Below are positions 37,691 through 46,068 of a DNA stretch of 64,000 nt, piece after piece; position 1 is the stretch's first letter; each line of letters begins with the position of its first letter. The notes below the pieces were generated by a model. That model saw only the letters and a program-made list of their open reading frames with translations, ran no database searches and was not told where the DNA came from. The stretch is taken from assembly GCA_025210395.1 (NCBI GenBank), contig JAOARV010000032.1:1-64000 (forward strand). The letters are read 5' to 3'. The translations under genes were made by a program, and so were the position numbers. Origin of the DNA: Marinisporobacter sp. (GTDB lineage: Bacteria; Bacillota; Clostridia; Peptostreptococcales; Thermotaleaceae).

Positions 37691-37721
37691 AACATCTGAC
37701 TGATTAAGGTTAGATGTTTTT
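37691..37721 (+). repeat. ACATCTGACT terminator repeat, copy 1
   Basis: ACATCTGACT (37692-37701) is followed by AGGTTAGATGT and TTTTT. It ends the GIY-YIG transcript. Near-identical elements occur at 44511 and 51298. The 270 bp after it, up to the sigma-54 regulator, hold no recognisable gene; a TTGACA occurs near 37832 without a well-spaced -10. Confidence 0.6.
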
Positions 37722-37994
37722 GGTTTGTGAAATTAAGGGATTATAGAGTTTTTATATAGCATTGTTGGTGCTAAGAAAAAAAGTAGATGGGATTTTCGAG
37801 GAAAAAGACTAAATTGTATGTGTTAACTCTATTGACAAACCTCGATTATATAATTTATCGTATAAAGTATACTGACTATGAAAAATATTAATCAAAAAAA
37901 GGATAAAGAAAAAGCTTTTATGTTGCTGAAATCTATCAAAGAAAAAAGATATACTGTTAGAATTGTTTTTCTATGAAGGACTGGAGGTATACAA

Positions 37995-39992
37995 ATGAAA
38001 AAAATTGTCATTGTAACAGATTTTCAAGGTCAGGTAGGTAATGAGATAGAAAGAAATCTAAGGGAAGTCTTCAATGAAAAAATCTTCATTGAAAAAGTTT
38101 ATGTTAATAAATATGAAGAAGGACAGCAAGTCCAAGGTGATGTATTGTTATTTATGCTTCCTAGTCGAGTAGAACAAATACAAAATGCTTTAAGCCCAGA
38201 CGCTAATATTGTAATAGTCGCTCGAACGATTAGAGAGGAAGAAGCTTTTAAGATTTTCGAAATACCAGATGGTTCAACAGTTCTTGTTGTCAATGATTGC
38301 TATGAAAATACGCTTCAGACAATTTCACTACTGTACAAATTAAGAATAAGAAATTTAAAATTATTACCTTATGATAATACAAGAAATTTTTCAGATATAA
38401 CTATAGCCATTACACCAGGAGAAAGTTCTCGTGTGCCAAAACATATAAAAAAAATTATTGATATAGGTAATAGATGTTTAGATTCCGCAACTATGATTAA
38501 TATTGTTAATATATTAGGGATAAATGATAGATATACGAATAAAAGGTTGTTGAAATATATAAATAGAACAGCCAATTTAGAAGAAGGAATAAAAGATCAA
38601 TATAGACAGTTAATTATAAGGCAAGAACAACTAAATACTATTATTACTATTTCTCATGAAGGTGTTCTTCTTATTTCAGAAAAGGGACTTGTACTACTTC
38701 ACAATGAACAAGTGGAACACTACTTGGAAAAACCTATTATAGATGGCGAGACACAATTTCAAAATTTACTTGAAGGAACAGCTTTAGAAAATCAAATGGA
38801 TTTTATGGATGAACTTATTGAAATCAATGGAAAATCTTTTTTGGTTACAAAGGAGTTAGTAAGTCATATCTCTAATATTGAAGAATATGTTGTTGTTTTT
38901 CGTGATGTAACGTATATCAAACAATTAGAGCATTCTATTTGGGTAAAGTCTGAATCAAAAGGACAACGAGCAAAATATAATTTTGATGATATTATTTGTA
39001 AATCAAAAGTAATGAAGCAGTGCTTGAAGAAGGCAATACGTTTTGCAGCAAATGATTTAACCGTATTGATTGAAGGAGAAAATGGTACGGGTAAGGAACT
39101 AATTGCTCAGTCGATACACAATCATTCTGCCCGAAAACACGGTCCATTTATTGCTATAAACTGTGCAGCACTTCCTGAAAGTCTTTTAGAAAGTGAATTG
39201 TTTGGTTATGAAAAAGGCGCTTTTACAGGTGCTAGAAAAGAGGGGAAACAAGGTTTATTTGAACAGGCTTGTGGGGGTAGCATTTTTTTGGATGAGATTG
39301 GCGACATGCCTTTTTCTCTCCAATCTAGGTTGCTCAGAGTTATTCAAGAGAAGCAAATCATGAGAATTGGAAGTAATCGTGTTATTGAAATAGATGTAAG
39401 AATTATATCAGCCACTAATAAAAATCTATTTGATTCTGTGAAAAATAGACAATTTAGAGAAGATTTATACTATAGGATTAATGTATTGCCTATTACTGTG
39501 CCTCCTTTAAGAGAACGTAAAGAGGATATTTTGTTACTTTTCAATACTTTTTTAAAAGAACCTTCTTATGTCATGCCTTTTCACCTTCGTCAAATATTAC
39601 TGGATCATCGCTGGGATGGTAACGTACGAGAACTTAAAAATATTGCAGATTATTTTAAATTAATGAGAGAAACAGAAGAGCCATATCCTCCGTATTTATT
39701 AGCACATTCAAATTCTTGTTCTGAAAATCATTCGAAAGAATTTCTTGAAATGACTATATTACGTTTGTGTTATGAATCAGAACGGCATGGTATAAGCTTA
39801 GGGCGACAAAAATTACGAGATCAGATTAAACAAGAAGGGACTTTTGATGTGAGTGAATATCAAATTAGAAAACAATTAGAACAGATAGTTAAAAAAGGCT
39901 TGATGACAATTCAAAAAGGTAGAGTGGGGTGTCGGTTAACAGATGAAGGTCGGCATATTGTCAAAAATTTAGTAAATAGTAATATAAATTAA
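37995..39992 (+). CDS. Sigma-54-dependent transcriptional activator with PAS domain
   Basis: A 665-aa enhancer-binding protein. Residues 1-190 form an unidentified N-terminal sensory region, 205-310 a PAS domain, and 330-560 the AAA+ domain with Walker A GENGTGKE (361-368), GAFTGA (408-413) and [11 protein letters not shown]-type Walker B. The C-terminus (about 590-655) is not the usual Fis-type helix-turn-helix but looks like a winged helix ([19 protein letters not shown]). It probably activates the -24/-12 promoter 110 bp downstream, in front of the AbgA-like gene. The signal is unknown. Confidence 0.9.
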   Translation: MKKIVIVTDFQGQVGNEIERNLREVFNEKIFIEKVYVNKYEEGQQVQGDVLLFMLPSRVEQIQNALSPDANIVIVARTIREEEAFKIFEIPDGSTVLVVNDCYENTLQTISLLYKLRIRNLKLLPYDNTRNFSDITIAITPGESSRVPKHIKKIIDIGNRCLDSATMINIVNILGINDRYTNKRLLKYINRTANLEEGIKDQYRQLIIRQEQLNTIITISHEGVLLISEKGLVLLHNEQVEHYLEKPIIDGETQFQNLLEGTALENQMDFMDELIEINGKSFLVTKELVSHISNIEEYVVVFRDVTYIKQLEHSIWVKSESKGQRAKYNFDDIICKSKVMKQCLKKAIRFAANDLTVLIEGENGTGKELIAQSIHNHSARKHGPFIAINCAALPESLLESELFGYEKGAFTGARKEGKQGLFEQACGGSIFLDEIGDMPFSLQSRLLRVIQEKQIMRIGSNRVIEIDVRIISATNKNLFDSVKNRQFREDLYYRINVLPITVPPLRERKEDILLLFNTFLKEPSYVMPFHLRQILLDHRWDGNVRELKNIADYFKLMRETEEPYPPYLLAHSNSCSENHSKEFLEMTILRLCYESERHGISLGRQKLRDQIKQEGTFDVSEYQIRKQLEQIVKKGLMTIQKGRVGCRLTDEGRHIVKNLVNSNIN

Positions 39993-40001
39993 ATTGGACT
40001 A

Positions 40002-40047
40002 AAACGTTTAATTGGATGAAAGAATTCATCCAATTAAACGTTTTTTT
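40002..40047 (+). terminator. Terminator of the sigma-54 activator gene
   Basis: A perfect 19-bp stem, with arms at 40002-40020 and 40025-40043 around AGAA, followed by seven T. Confidence 0.85.
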
Positions 40048-40102
40048 AAACGAGTATTTTCGAAAAGAGTTGAAAATTCTTATTGATTCAATAAATAGAA
40101 AT

Positions 40103-40120
40103 TTGGCATAAATTTTGCAC
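40103..40120 (+). promoter_or_regulatory. Sigma-54 (-24/-12) promoter of the AbgA-SSS operon
   Basis: TTGGCATAAATTTTGCAC has GG and GC elements exactly 10 nt apart and matches TTGGCAC-N5-TTGCW closely. It lies between the activator gene and the hydrolase operon. The transcript would carry a leader of about 330 nt. Confidence 0.75.
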
Positions 40121-40195
40121 AATAAAACGATAGAAGATTCTGAAATGAGAAATTGAAAGTTATGGATAGATTTTAATTATAAAATTTCTTATTGA

Positions 40196-40315
40196 ATAAG
40201 CTTATTCACACCACTAACACAAAGAATTCTAGTCAAAGTTAAAGCAACAATTACAGGAATAACTCTAGCAGAAGTATTTAAAATCAAATCAGAACACATA
40301 GTAGATAATTTGTAA
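40196..40315 (+). pseudogene. Possible gene remnant in the leader of the AbgA-like gene
   Basis: Open frame without a start codon; it reads ISLFTPLTQRILVKVKATIT and then GITLAEVFKIKSEHIVDNL before a stop. Its composition looks protein-like and unlike random A/T-rich sequence, but I recognise no family. It may be the end of a deleted gene. Confidence 0.3.
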
Positions 40316-40460
40316 TTTTAGGAAAAGTAATAGAGTGATTTGCTTTAAAAAAAGATGTGTATATCCTTTTGTTGGTGTATAGATAACTATATTATACTAT
40401 TTTGGAGGGATATCATAAATATTAGAAATTCAAAAAAATAATATTACAAGGAGAGAAAAA

Positions 40461-41765
40461 ATGGATAAGAATTTTGAAAAGAAAATTATTGGTTATAGGA
40501 GAGAGTTTCACAAATATGCTGAGACGTCATGGAAAGAATTTAGAACTACTGCAAGAATTGCAGAAGTTTTAAATTCTTTAGGATACAATAATTTAAAAAT
40601 GGGCTTAGAAGTAGTAGATCCAAATATAATTATAGTTCCAGTAAGACTTAATAAAGAAGAAAAAGAAATTGAAATGAAAAGAGCCGTAAAACAAGGAGCT
40701 AAAGAAGAATGGGTAAAAAAAACTAAGGGATATCCTGGATTAGTTGTTGAATTAGACACAGGTATTGATGGCCCTACTACAGCATTTAGATTCGATATAG
40801 ATGCTTTATGCAACTATGAAATCCATGAAAAAGGACATAGGCCTTATGATGAAGGTTTTGCTTCAGTAAATGAAAATAGTGTTCATGCATGTGGGCATGA
40901 TGGACATACTGCTATTGGTCTAGGATTAGCTGAAAAAATAATCGGAAAGAAAGAGGAATTGAAAGGAGTTATTAAGCTTATATTTCAACCATCAGAAGAA
41001 GGAGGTCCTGGAGCAGCTTCGATGGTAAAGAAAGGCGTAGTAGATACAGTTGATTATTTATTTACAATGCACCTTTGTCTAAGCCATGAAGGAAAACCTT
41101 TACCATCTAATACCTTAGCAGCAGGATGCAGTGATTTTTTAAGTATTAAAGGTTATGATGTTTATTTCGAGGGGAATGCTGCACATCCTTGCGGTGCATC
41201 ACAAGAAGGAAAAAATGCACTTCTTGCCGCATGTACAGCAGCATTAAATATACATTCTATAGCCCCACACGAAGAAGGTTTATTTAGAGTTAATGTAGGA
41301 GAAATCCATGCTGGCGTTGGTAGAAATACAATTGCTCCGAATGCACATATAAAGCTTGAAGTGAGGGGTGAAAATGATAACATAACAGAATATGGCAAAA
41401 ACCGTATTTTAACAATATTAGAGTCTGCAGCTAATATGTATGACTTAAAGTACGAATTAATTGATTATGGGGGAACACCAAGTGGTAATTCTGATGAACA
41501 TATGATTGAACTAGTTAAAGAAGCTGCAGAAACTGTAGAATGGTTCAAAGAAATTTATGATTATGGAAATGTTGGTGGTAGTGATGATGCAACTGTAATG
41601 ATGAAAAGAGTACAAGAAAGAGGAGGGGAAGCAGTATATTTTGGAATAGGTGCAGATAGTTCTCAACCATTACATAATTGTAAATTTGACTTTGATGAAA
41701 ATGCATTAATAGCAACAATAGATTTATGCATGAATCTCATTAAAAAAATTAATAGAAAGGGGTGA
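40461..41765 (+). CDS. AbgA-like M20 family amidohydrolase (copy 1)
   Basis: A 434-aa M20 metallopeptidase most like AbgA, a subunit of p-aminobenzoyl-glutamate hydrolase (about 436 aa in E. coli). Zinc-binding HACGHDGHTAIGLG, the FQPSEEGGPGA motif with catalytic Glu, GNAAHPCG and the late GGSDDATVM are present. It carries the AbgA-typical hydrophilic insert (about 65-95). It should cleave an amide bond between an aromatic or acyl group and an amino acid; exact substrate uncertain. RBS AAGGAGAG before the ATG. It is 66 bp upstream of a sodium:solute symporter gene and behind a sigma-54 promoter. Confidence 0.82.
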   Translation: MDKNFEKKIIGYRREFHKYAETSWKEFRTTARIAEVLNSLGYNNLKMGLEVVDPNIIIVPVRLNKEEKEIEMKRAVKQGAKEEWVKKTKGYPGLVVELDTGIDGPTTAFRFDIDALCNYEIHEKGHRPYDEGFASVNENSVHACGHDGHTAIGLGLAEKIIGKKEELKGVIKLIFQPSEEGGPGAASMVKKGVVDTVDYLFTMHLCLSHEGKPLPSNTLAAGCSDFLSIKGYDVYFEGNAAHPCGASQEGKNALLAACTAALNIHSIAPHEEGLFRVNVGEIHAGVGRNTIAPNAHIKLEVRGENDNITEYGKNRILTILESAANMYDLKYELIDYGGTPSGNSDEHMIELVKEAAETVEWFKEIYDYGNVGGSDDATVMMKRVQERGGEAVYFGIGADSSQPLHNCKFDFDENALIATIDLCMNLIKKINRKG

Positions 41766-41830
41766 TAAATGCTAAATAATATGCTTGGTCTTATGAAAAA
41801 AATACATTGCTAATTTGGAGGGATTATTTT

Positions 41831-43240
41831 ATGAATATATTAGATATTTTAGGTGTAATTTTTGTATTTGTAGCAGTCGCATATATAGGTTATCGTTCAT
41901 CAAAAAGTATCAAAAATTCGGAGGATTTTCTAGTCGCTGGAAGATCTTTAGGGAAAATGCAAGCAGGTCTTAGTATGGCAGCATCTGACCTTGGAGGAAG
42001 TGGTCTTATAGGAGCTGTAGCATATTGTTATACCGTTGGTATTGCAGGAGCATGGTGGAATTGGTGTGCAGCACCAGCATTTATTATTCTAGGACTTTTC
42101 TTTGTCCAAAAATTAAGACCTTTAGCAGTATCTACAGGACCAGAGTTTTTGGAACGAAGATATGATAAAAGATCAAGATTGCTTTCTTCAGTAATGCAAA
42201 TTTGTTCAGGAGCTGCATCATTGTCAGCGCAGTTTGTAGTTGCTGCCGTAGCATTAAATGTTATAGCAGGTATTGATCAAAACTTAGCATTAGGATTAAG
42301 TGTAATATTTGTACTTTTATATACAATGGGTGGAGGGCTATTAGCTGTTGTGAATACAGACGTATTTCAATTTTTTGTACTAATAGGGTCTATTCTTATA
42401 GTTCTTCCATTGGCTTTAAGTAATGTAGGTGGTTTCGGTGAACTAATAAATTCTGTACCAGATGATTTCTTTAATATTAAAGCAATAGGTTATTGGAAGC
42501 CTATTTCATGGATCATAATGTGTTTTTTCACGTATTCTACCAGTCAAGCTTTCCTGCAAAGAGTTTTTGCATCTAAAGATACTAGTACAGCAAAATTTGC
42601 TTATGTATTTACAGGAGTAACCTATATATTCTATGGAGCAGCAGTTGGGTTAATTGGAATAGTAGTTTCCGTAATGATGCCTGGATTAGCTGATACAAAT
42701 GCAGCTTATCCACTATTAATAAAGGAAGTACTTCCTAAAGGATTAGCAGGAATAGCATTAGGTGGAATATTTGCAGCTACAATGTCAACTTCTGATTCAA
42801 AACTAATGGCAATAACACATTTATTCGTTAATGATATTTATAAACCTTATATAAATAAAGATGCTGATGATAAGAGTACTCTGCGCATTTCAAGAATTGT
42901 GACTTTGGCTTGTTGTATATTGGCCGTTGGTTTTGCTTTGTTCTTTAAAGATTTAATACAAATAGTATACGTAGCAGGTTTATTTTATTCAACAGCAGTA
43001 TTCTTCCCTATGATCTTAGGAACATTTTGGAAAAGAGGGAATGCACAAGGAGCTTTTGCGGGAATTATTACTGCTATAGTAGTTGGTTCAATATCAGAAT
43101 TTGTTTTAAAAGGAAATGTTTCAGGCATTCTTGGATTACCATCAAACATTACAGGTTCCCTTTCAGGATTAATTGTATTTGTAGTAGTATCATTAGCAAC
43201 ACCAAAACCAACAGAGGAAAAAATTGATTTTATTAAATAA
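41831..43240 (+). CDS. Sodium:solute symporter (SSS family)
   Basis: A 469-aa transporter with about 13 helices in the LeuT fold. SEDFLVAGRSLGKMQAGLSM (about 30-50) and FAATMSTSDSKLMAITH in the middle are SSS signatures. The ATG at 41831 follows GGAGGGA. Probably co-transcribed with the AbgA-like gene, so it may import the hydrolase substrate or an acyl-amino acid. Family members carry proline, pantothenate, sugars and others. Confidence 0.85.
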   Translation: MNILDILGVIFVFVAVAYIGYRSSKSIKNSEDFLVAGRSLGKMQAGLSMAASDLGGSGLIGAVAYCYTVGIAGAWWNWCAAPAFIILGLFFVQKLRPLAVSTGPEFLERRYDKRSRLLSSVMQICSGAASLSAQFVVAAVALNVIAGIDQNLALGLSVIFVLLYTMGGGLLAVVNTDVFQFFVLIGSILIVLPLALSNVGGFGELINSVPDDFFNIKAIGYWKPISWIIMCFFTYSTSQAFLQRVFASKDTSTAKFAYVFTGVTYIFYGAAVGLIGIVVSVMMPGLADTNAAYPLLIKEVLPKGLAGIALGGIFAATMSTSDSKLMAITHLFVNDIYKPYINKDADDKSTLRISRIVTLACCILAVGFALFFKDLIQIVYVAGLFYSTAVFFPMILGTFWKRGNAQGAFAGIITAIVVGSISEFVLKGNVSGILGLPSNITGSLSGLIVFVVVSLATPKPTEEKIDFIK

Positions 43241-43261
43241 GATAAGCCGTTTAAATAAGTA

Positions 43262-43390
43262 TGTAAAGTAAGCATCATTAGCTGAAGTAATCTCATGGTA
43301 AATATCATCAATTAGGATATAGGTGACAGTAATGAAGTTTTTTAAATCACTGATTTCTTTGATAGAATATTTCTTAATAAGCTCCAGCAT
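43262..43390 (-). pseudogene. N-terminal remnant of an IS982-type transposase
   Basis: The minus-strand frame begins MLELIKKYSIKEISDLKNFI and continues TVTYILIDDIYHEIT, close to the N-terminus recalled for clostridial IS982-family transposases. Similarity ends after EIT and the catalytic DDE core is missing. AGAAGGA precedes the ATG. This marks past insertion and decay in the scavenging block. Confidence 0.5.
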
Positions 43391-43459
43391 ATGTTATCCT
43401 TCTGTCTTAATTACTTCGCGCTTATGAATGATAGGTCAACATGATTCGCTGGAGTTTTT
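43382..43459 (+). terminator. Hairpin with T-run, possible terminator of the SSS transcript
   Basis: CTCCAGC (43382-43388) pairs with GCTGGAG (43448-43454), followed by TTTTTC. It overlaps the start codon of the transposase remnant. The remaining bases up to 43648 hold nothing recognisable. Confidence 0.45.
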
Positions 43460-43648
43460 CTATTTGTAAGTTTTTACTAGTACAACAGGTTAATTATTTA
43501 ATTCTATCTATTAATTATAAATAAAAAATTGAAGCAATAAAGTTAGATTCAAGAAAATTATTAAATTGTGAAGACTGAAAATATTGAATTTCTTAACTGG
43601 TTTGTATTTTCAAAATGGGTTATAAAAAATGATTAAAGGAGATTACGT

Positions 43649-44395
43649 ATGAAAAAAATAGTTATTGGGATCGTAGGAAATACTCTAAAGACACCAACTA
43701 AAATATATGGTGAAATTGATAGGTTTTATGTTAATCGTAGTTATGTTAGAGCTATAGAAAGGGCAGGAGGAATTCCTAGCATAATACCTTGTATTGGAAA
43801 TACGAAAATTATTGAAGCACAAGCTTCACTTTATGATGGCTTTTTATTTACAGGAGGAGAAGATATAGATCCGAAACAATATGGTGAAGAGCCATATGTT
43901 CAACTAGGTCCAATTAAACCAGAGTTAGATACATTTCAATTGGAATTGTTTAAAGCTGTTCAAAAGCTAAATAAGCCAATATTAGGTATTTGTAGAGGTC
44001 TTCAAGTTATTAATATTGGTTTGGGTGGCACTTTGTTCCAGGATATAGAATCTCAATGTAAAGATGTTTATCAGCATGTTCAAACTGGAGGGCGTTCTCA
44101 CAGTATCCACAAAATCTGTTTAAGTGAAGACTCCGTGCTGAAAAATATTTTCCATACAGATAACTTATCTGTTAATAGCCTTCATCATCAAAGTGTTAAA
44201 GAACTAGGGAAAGAGCTTAAGATTTGTGCTGTATCCAAAGATGGAATTACTGAAGCTATTGAATCTAATATGGGTAAAAAAATAATAGGTGTTCAGTGGC
44301 ATCCGGAAGACATGATTGATTCTGCACTGGAGATGAATAAGTTATTTGATTGGCTGATAAAAGAATCTGGTTTTAATGCATCTATTATTGAATAA
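43649..44395 (+). CDS. Peptidase C26 / gamma-glutamyl hydrolase family (class I glutamine amidotransferase-like)
   Basis: A 248-aa hydrolase with the triad Cys115 (ILGICRGLQ), His218 and Glu220 (VQWHPED). The early FTGGEDIDPKQYGEEP motif is typical of the PuuD/gamma-glutamyl-GABA hydrolase and gamma-glutamyl hydrolase group. It cleaves gamma-glutamyl amide bonds. Sitting between two AbgA-like genes it could trim poly-gamma-glutamate from folate fragments, but a gamma-glutamyl-polyamine role is equally compatible with sequence. Confidence 0.85.
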   Translation: MKKIVIGIVGNTLKTPTKIYGEIDRFYVNRSYVRAIERAGGIPSIIPCIGNTKIIEAQASLYDGFLFTGGEDIDPKQYGEEPYVQLGPIKPELDTFQLELFKAVQKLNKPILGICRGLQVINIGLGGTLFQDIESQCKDVYQHVQTGGRSHSIHKICLSEDSVLKNIFHTDNLSVNSLHHQSVKELGKELKICAVSKDGITEAIESNMGKKIIGVQWHPEDMIDSALEMNKLFDWLIKESGFNASIIE

Positions 44396-44518
44396 TTAAG
44401 GATTAAAGAAGTAGAAGAAGTATGTACTTTAATTGGATATAAAGATAGCTCTAGAAAATTTACTATATATACATTACTTCAATACTTTGATATAGATATT
44501 AAAATCAAAAACATCTGA
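44396..44518 (+). pseudogene. Possible remnant frame after the C26 gene
   Basis: A start-less frame reads LRIKEVEEVCTLIGYKDSSR and then KFTIYTLLQYFDIDIKIKNI before TGA. VCTLIGYKDSSR resembles the second helix-turn-helix of AraC-type regulators. Weak evidence; could be chance. Confidence 0.25.
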
Positions 44519-44542
44519 CTAAAACACAGTGAGATGTTTTTT
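44511..44542 (+). repeat. ACATCTGACT terminator repeat, copy 2
   Basis: ACATCTGACT (44511-44520), then GTGAGATGT and six T. It terminates the C26 transcript. Same 5' decamer as the copies at 37692 and 51298. Confidence 0.6.
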
Positions 44543-44578
44543 ATATTTAAGGCTTAATTTCAAATATTAGGTGTTAAA

Positions 44579-44669
44579 AGTATGTTTTAAACATGTTTGA
44601 AAATAAAATAAAACATACTAGAAACGTGTAAAAACAAAGCATTAAAGGGTTTCTATTTTCCAACATGTT
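44579..44669 (+). promoter_or_regulatory. Palindromic sites upstream of the second AbgA-AbgT operon
   Basis: AGTATGTTTTA (44579-44589) and TAAAACATACT (44609-44619) form an 11-bp inverted repeat. Within and after it the palindrome AACATGTT occurs twice (44590-44597 and 44662-44669), 72 bp apart. These are candidate operator sites; the nearby TetR regulator is one possible ligand. No sigma-54 promoter is seen here. Confidence 0.35.
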
Positions 44670-44746
44670 AAAATGTGATAAAAATACTGACAATTCGGAA
44701 AAACGAGAGTAAAATATGAAATGAAGGCAAAAGGAGGAGTAGAGAA

Positions 44747-46054
44747 ATGACATTATATTCAAAAAGATTAGAAGAGAAATTAATTGAATACAGAAGAGAT
44801 TTTCATAAGTATGCTGAAATAAAATGGACAGAATTTAGAACATCTAGTAAGGTTGCTGAGAAACTTTTAGAATTAGGTGTGGAAGTACAAATGGGACTTG
44901 ATATTATGGAAAAAGGTTTTCAATTTAGTTATCCATCCCATGAAAATATAAAAAAAGAAATACAACGAGCTATTGACCAAGGTGCCAATCAAGATATGAT
45001 TAAACGAATGGATAGGATGACTGGTGTTGTTGGTATTATTGATACAAAAAAAGAAGGACCAACAATCGCTTTTAGGTTTGATATGGACGCTATGCCAATT
45101 ACAGAATCAGATGAAGGAAAACATTTTCCAAAAAAGAATGGTTTTAGATCTATAAATGAAGGATATTGTCATGCTTGTGGGCATGATGGACATACTGCTA
45201 TTGGACTTGGAGTTGCAGAAGTACTCATGTCTATAAAAGATACTTTGAAAGGGAAAATAAAACTGATCTTTCAACCTGCAGAAGAAGGTGGAGGGGGTGC
45301 AAGGGGAATTGTAAAAAGAGGAGTGTTAGAGGATGTAGATTATTTTTTTGCAGGACATATAGGATTAACGAAATTAGATGGATTAGGATTAAAGTCAAGA
45401 GGAATTATCTGTGGAGTAAAGGATTTTTTAGATAATAGAAGATACAACATCACTTATACGGGAAAAGCTGCACATCCTTGTGGAGATCCTCATGCTGGGA
45501 AAAATGCTTTACTTGCTGCTAGTACAGCAGCCCTTAATATTCATGCTATTGCACCCCATAGTGAAGGAATGATGCGTGTTAATGTAGGGGTTCTAAGGGC
45601 AGGTGTTTCAAGGAATACAATTGCTCCCAATGCTTATTTAGAAATTGAAGTAAGAGGTGAGAATGATACGGTTGCTAATTATGGGGAAGATAAAATGTTA
45701 TCAATAGTAAAAGGAGTAGCTGCAACGTATCAAATAGAGTGTGATATTGAACACGTGGGAAGTACACCTTCAGCTGAAAGTGATGATGAAGCTATAGGGC
45801 TAGTATTAAATTGTGCTAAAGAAATAGGCTGGTTTCAAGAATTTGAACCTATTGGTAGTGTAGGTGGAACCGATGATGCATCAGATATGATTAGAGGAGT
45901 TCAAAAAAATGGTGGAATAGGAACGTATATTGGTTTAGGAGCAGATTTTGTAGGTGGATTTCATCATCATGCATTTGACTTTGATGAGTCTGTTATGTTG
46001 CCATCAGTAGAACTTTTTGTAAAGCTGGTACAGCAACTTCAGGATAAAAAATAA
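44747..46054 (+). CDS. AbgA-like M20 family amidohydrolase (copy 2)
   Basis: A 435-aa paralogue of the enzyme at 40461, with HACGHDGHTAIGLGVAE, FQPAEEGGGGARG, GKAAHPCGDPHAGK and GGTDDASDM intact and the same AbgA-type insert. Both copies are AbgA-length; no AbgB-length partner exists, so this may function as a homo-oligomer. RBS AGGAGGAG before the ATG. It lies 14 bp before an AbgT gene, mirroring the E. coli abg association of hydrolase and p-aminobenzoyl-glutamate transporter. Confidence 0.85.
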   Translation: MTLYSKRLEEKLIEYRRDFHKYAEIKWTEFRTSSKVAEKLLELGVEVQMGLDIMEKGFQFSYPSHENIKKEIQRAIDQGANQDMIKRMDRMTGVVGIIDTKKEGPTIAFRFDMDAMPITESDEGKHFPKKNGFRSINEGYCHACGHDGHTAIGLGVAEVLMSIKDTLKGKIKLIFQPAEEGGGGARGIVKRGVLEDVDYFFAGHIGLTKLDGLGLKSRGIICGVKDFLDNRRYNITYTGKAAHPCGDPHAGKNALLAASTAALNIHAIAPHSEGMMRVNVGVLRAGVSRNTIAPNAYLEIEVRGENDTVANYGEDKMLSIVKGVAATYQIECDIEHVGSTPSAESDDEAIGLVLNCAKEIGWFQEFEPIGSVGGTDDASDMIRGVQKNGGIGTYIGLGADFVGGFHHHAFDFDESVMLPSVELFVKLVQQLQDKK

Positions 46055-46068
46055 AAAGGAGGATTTTA

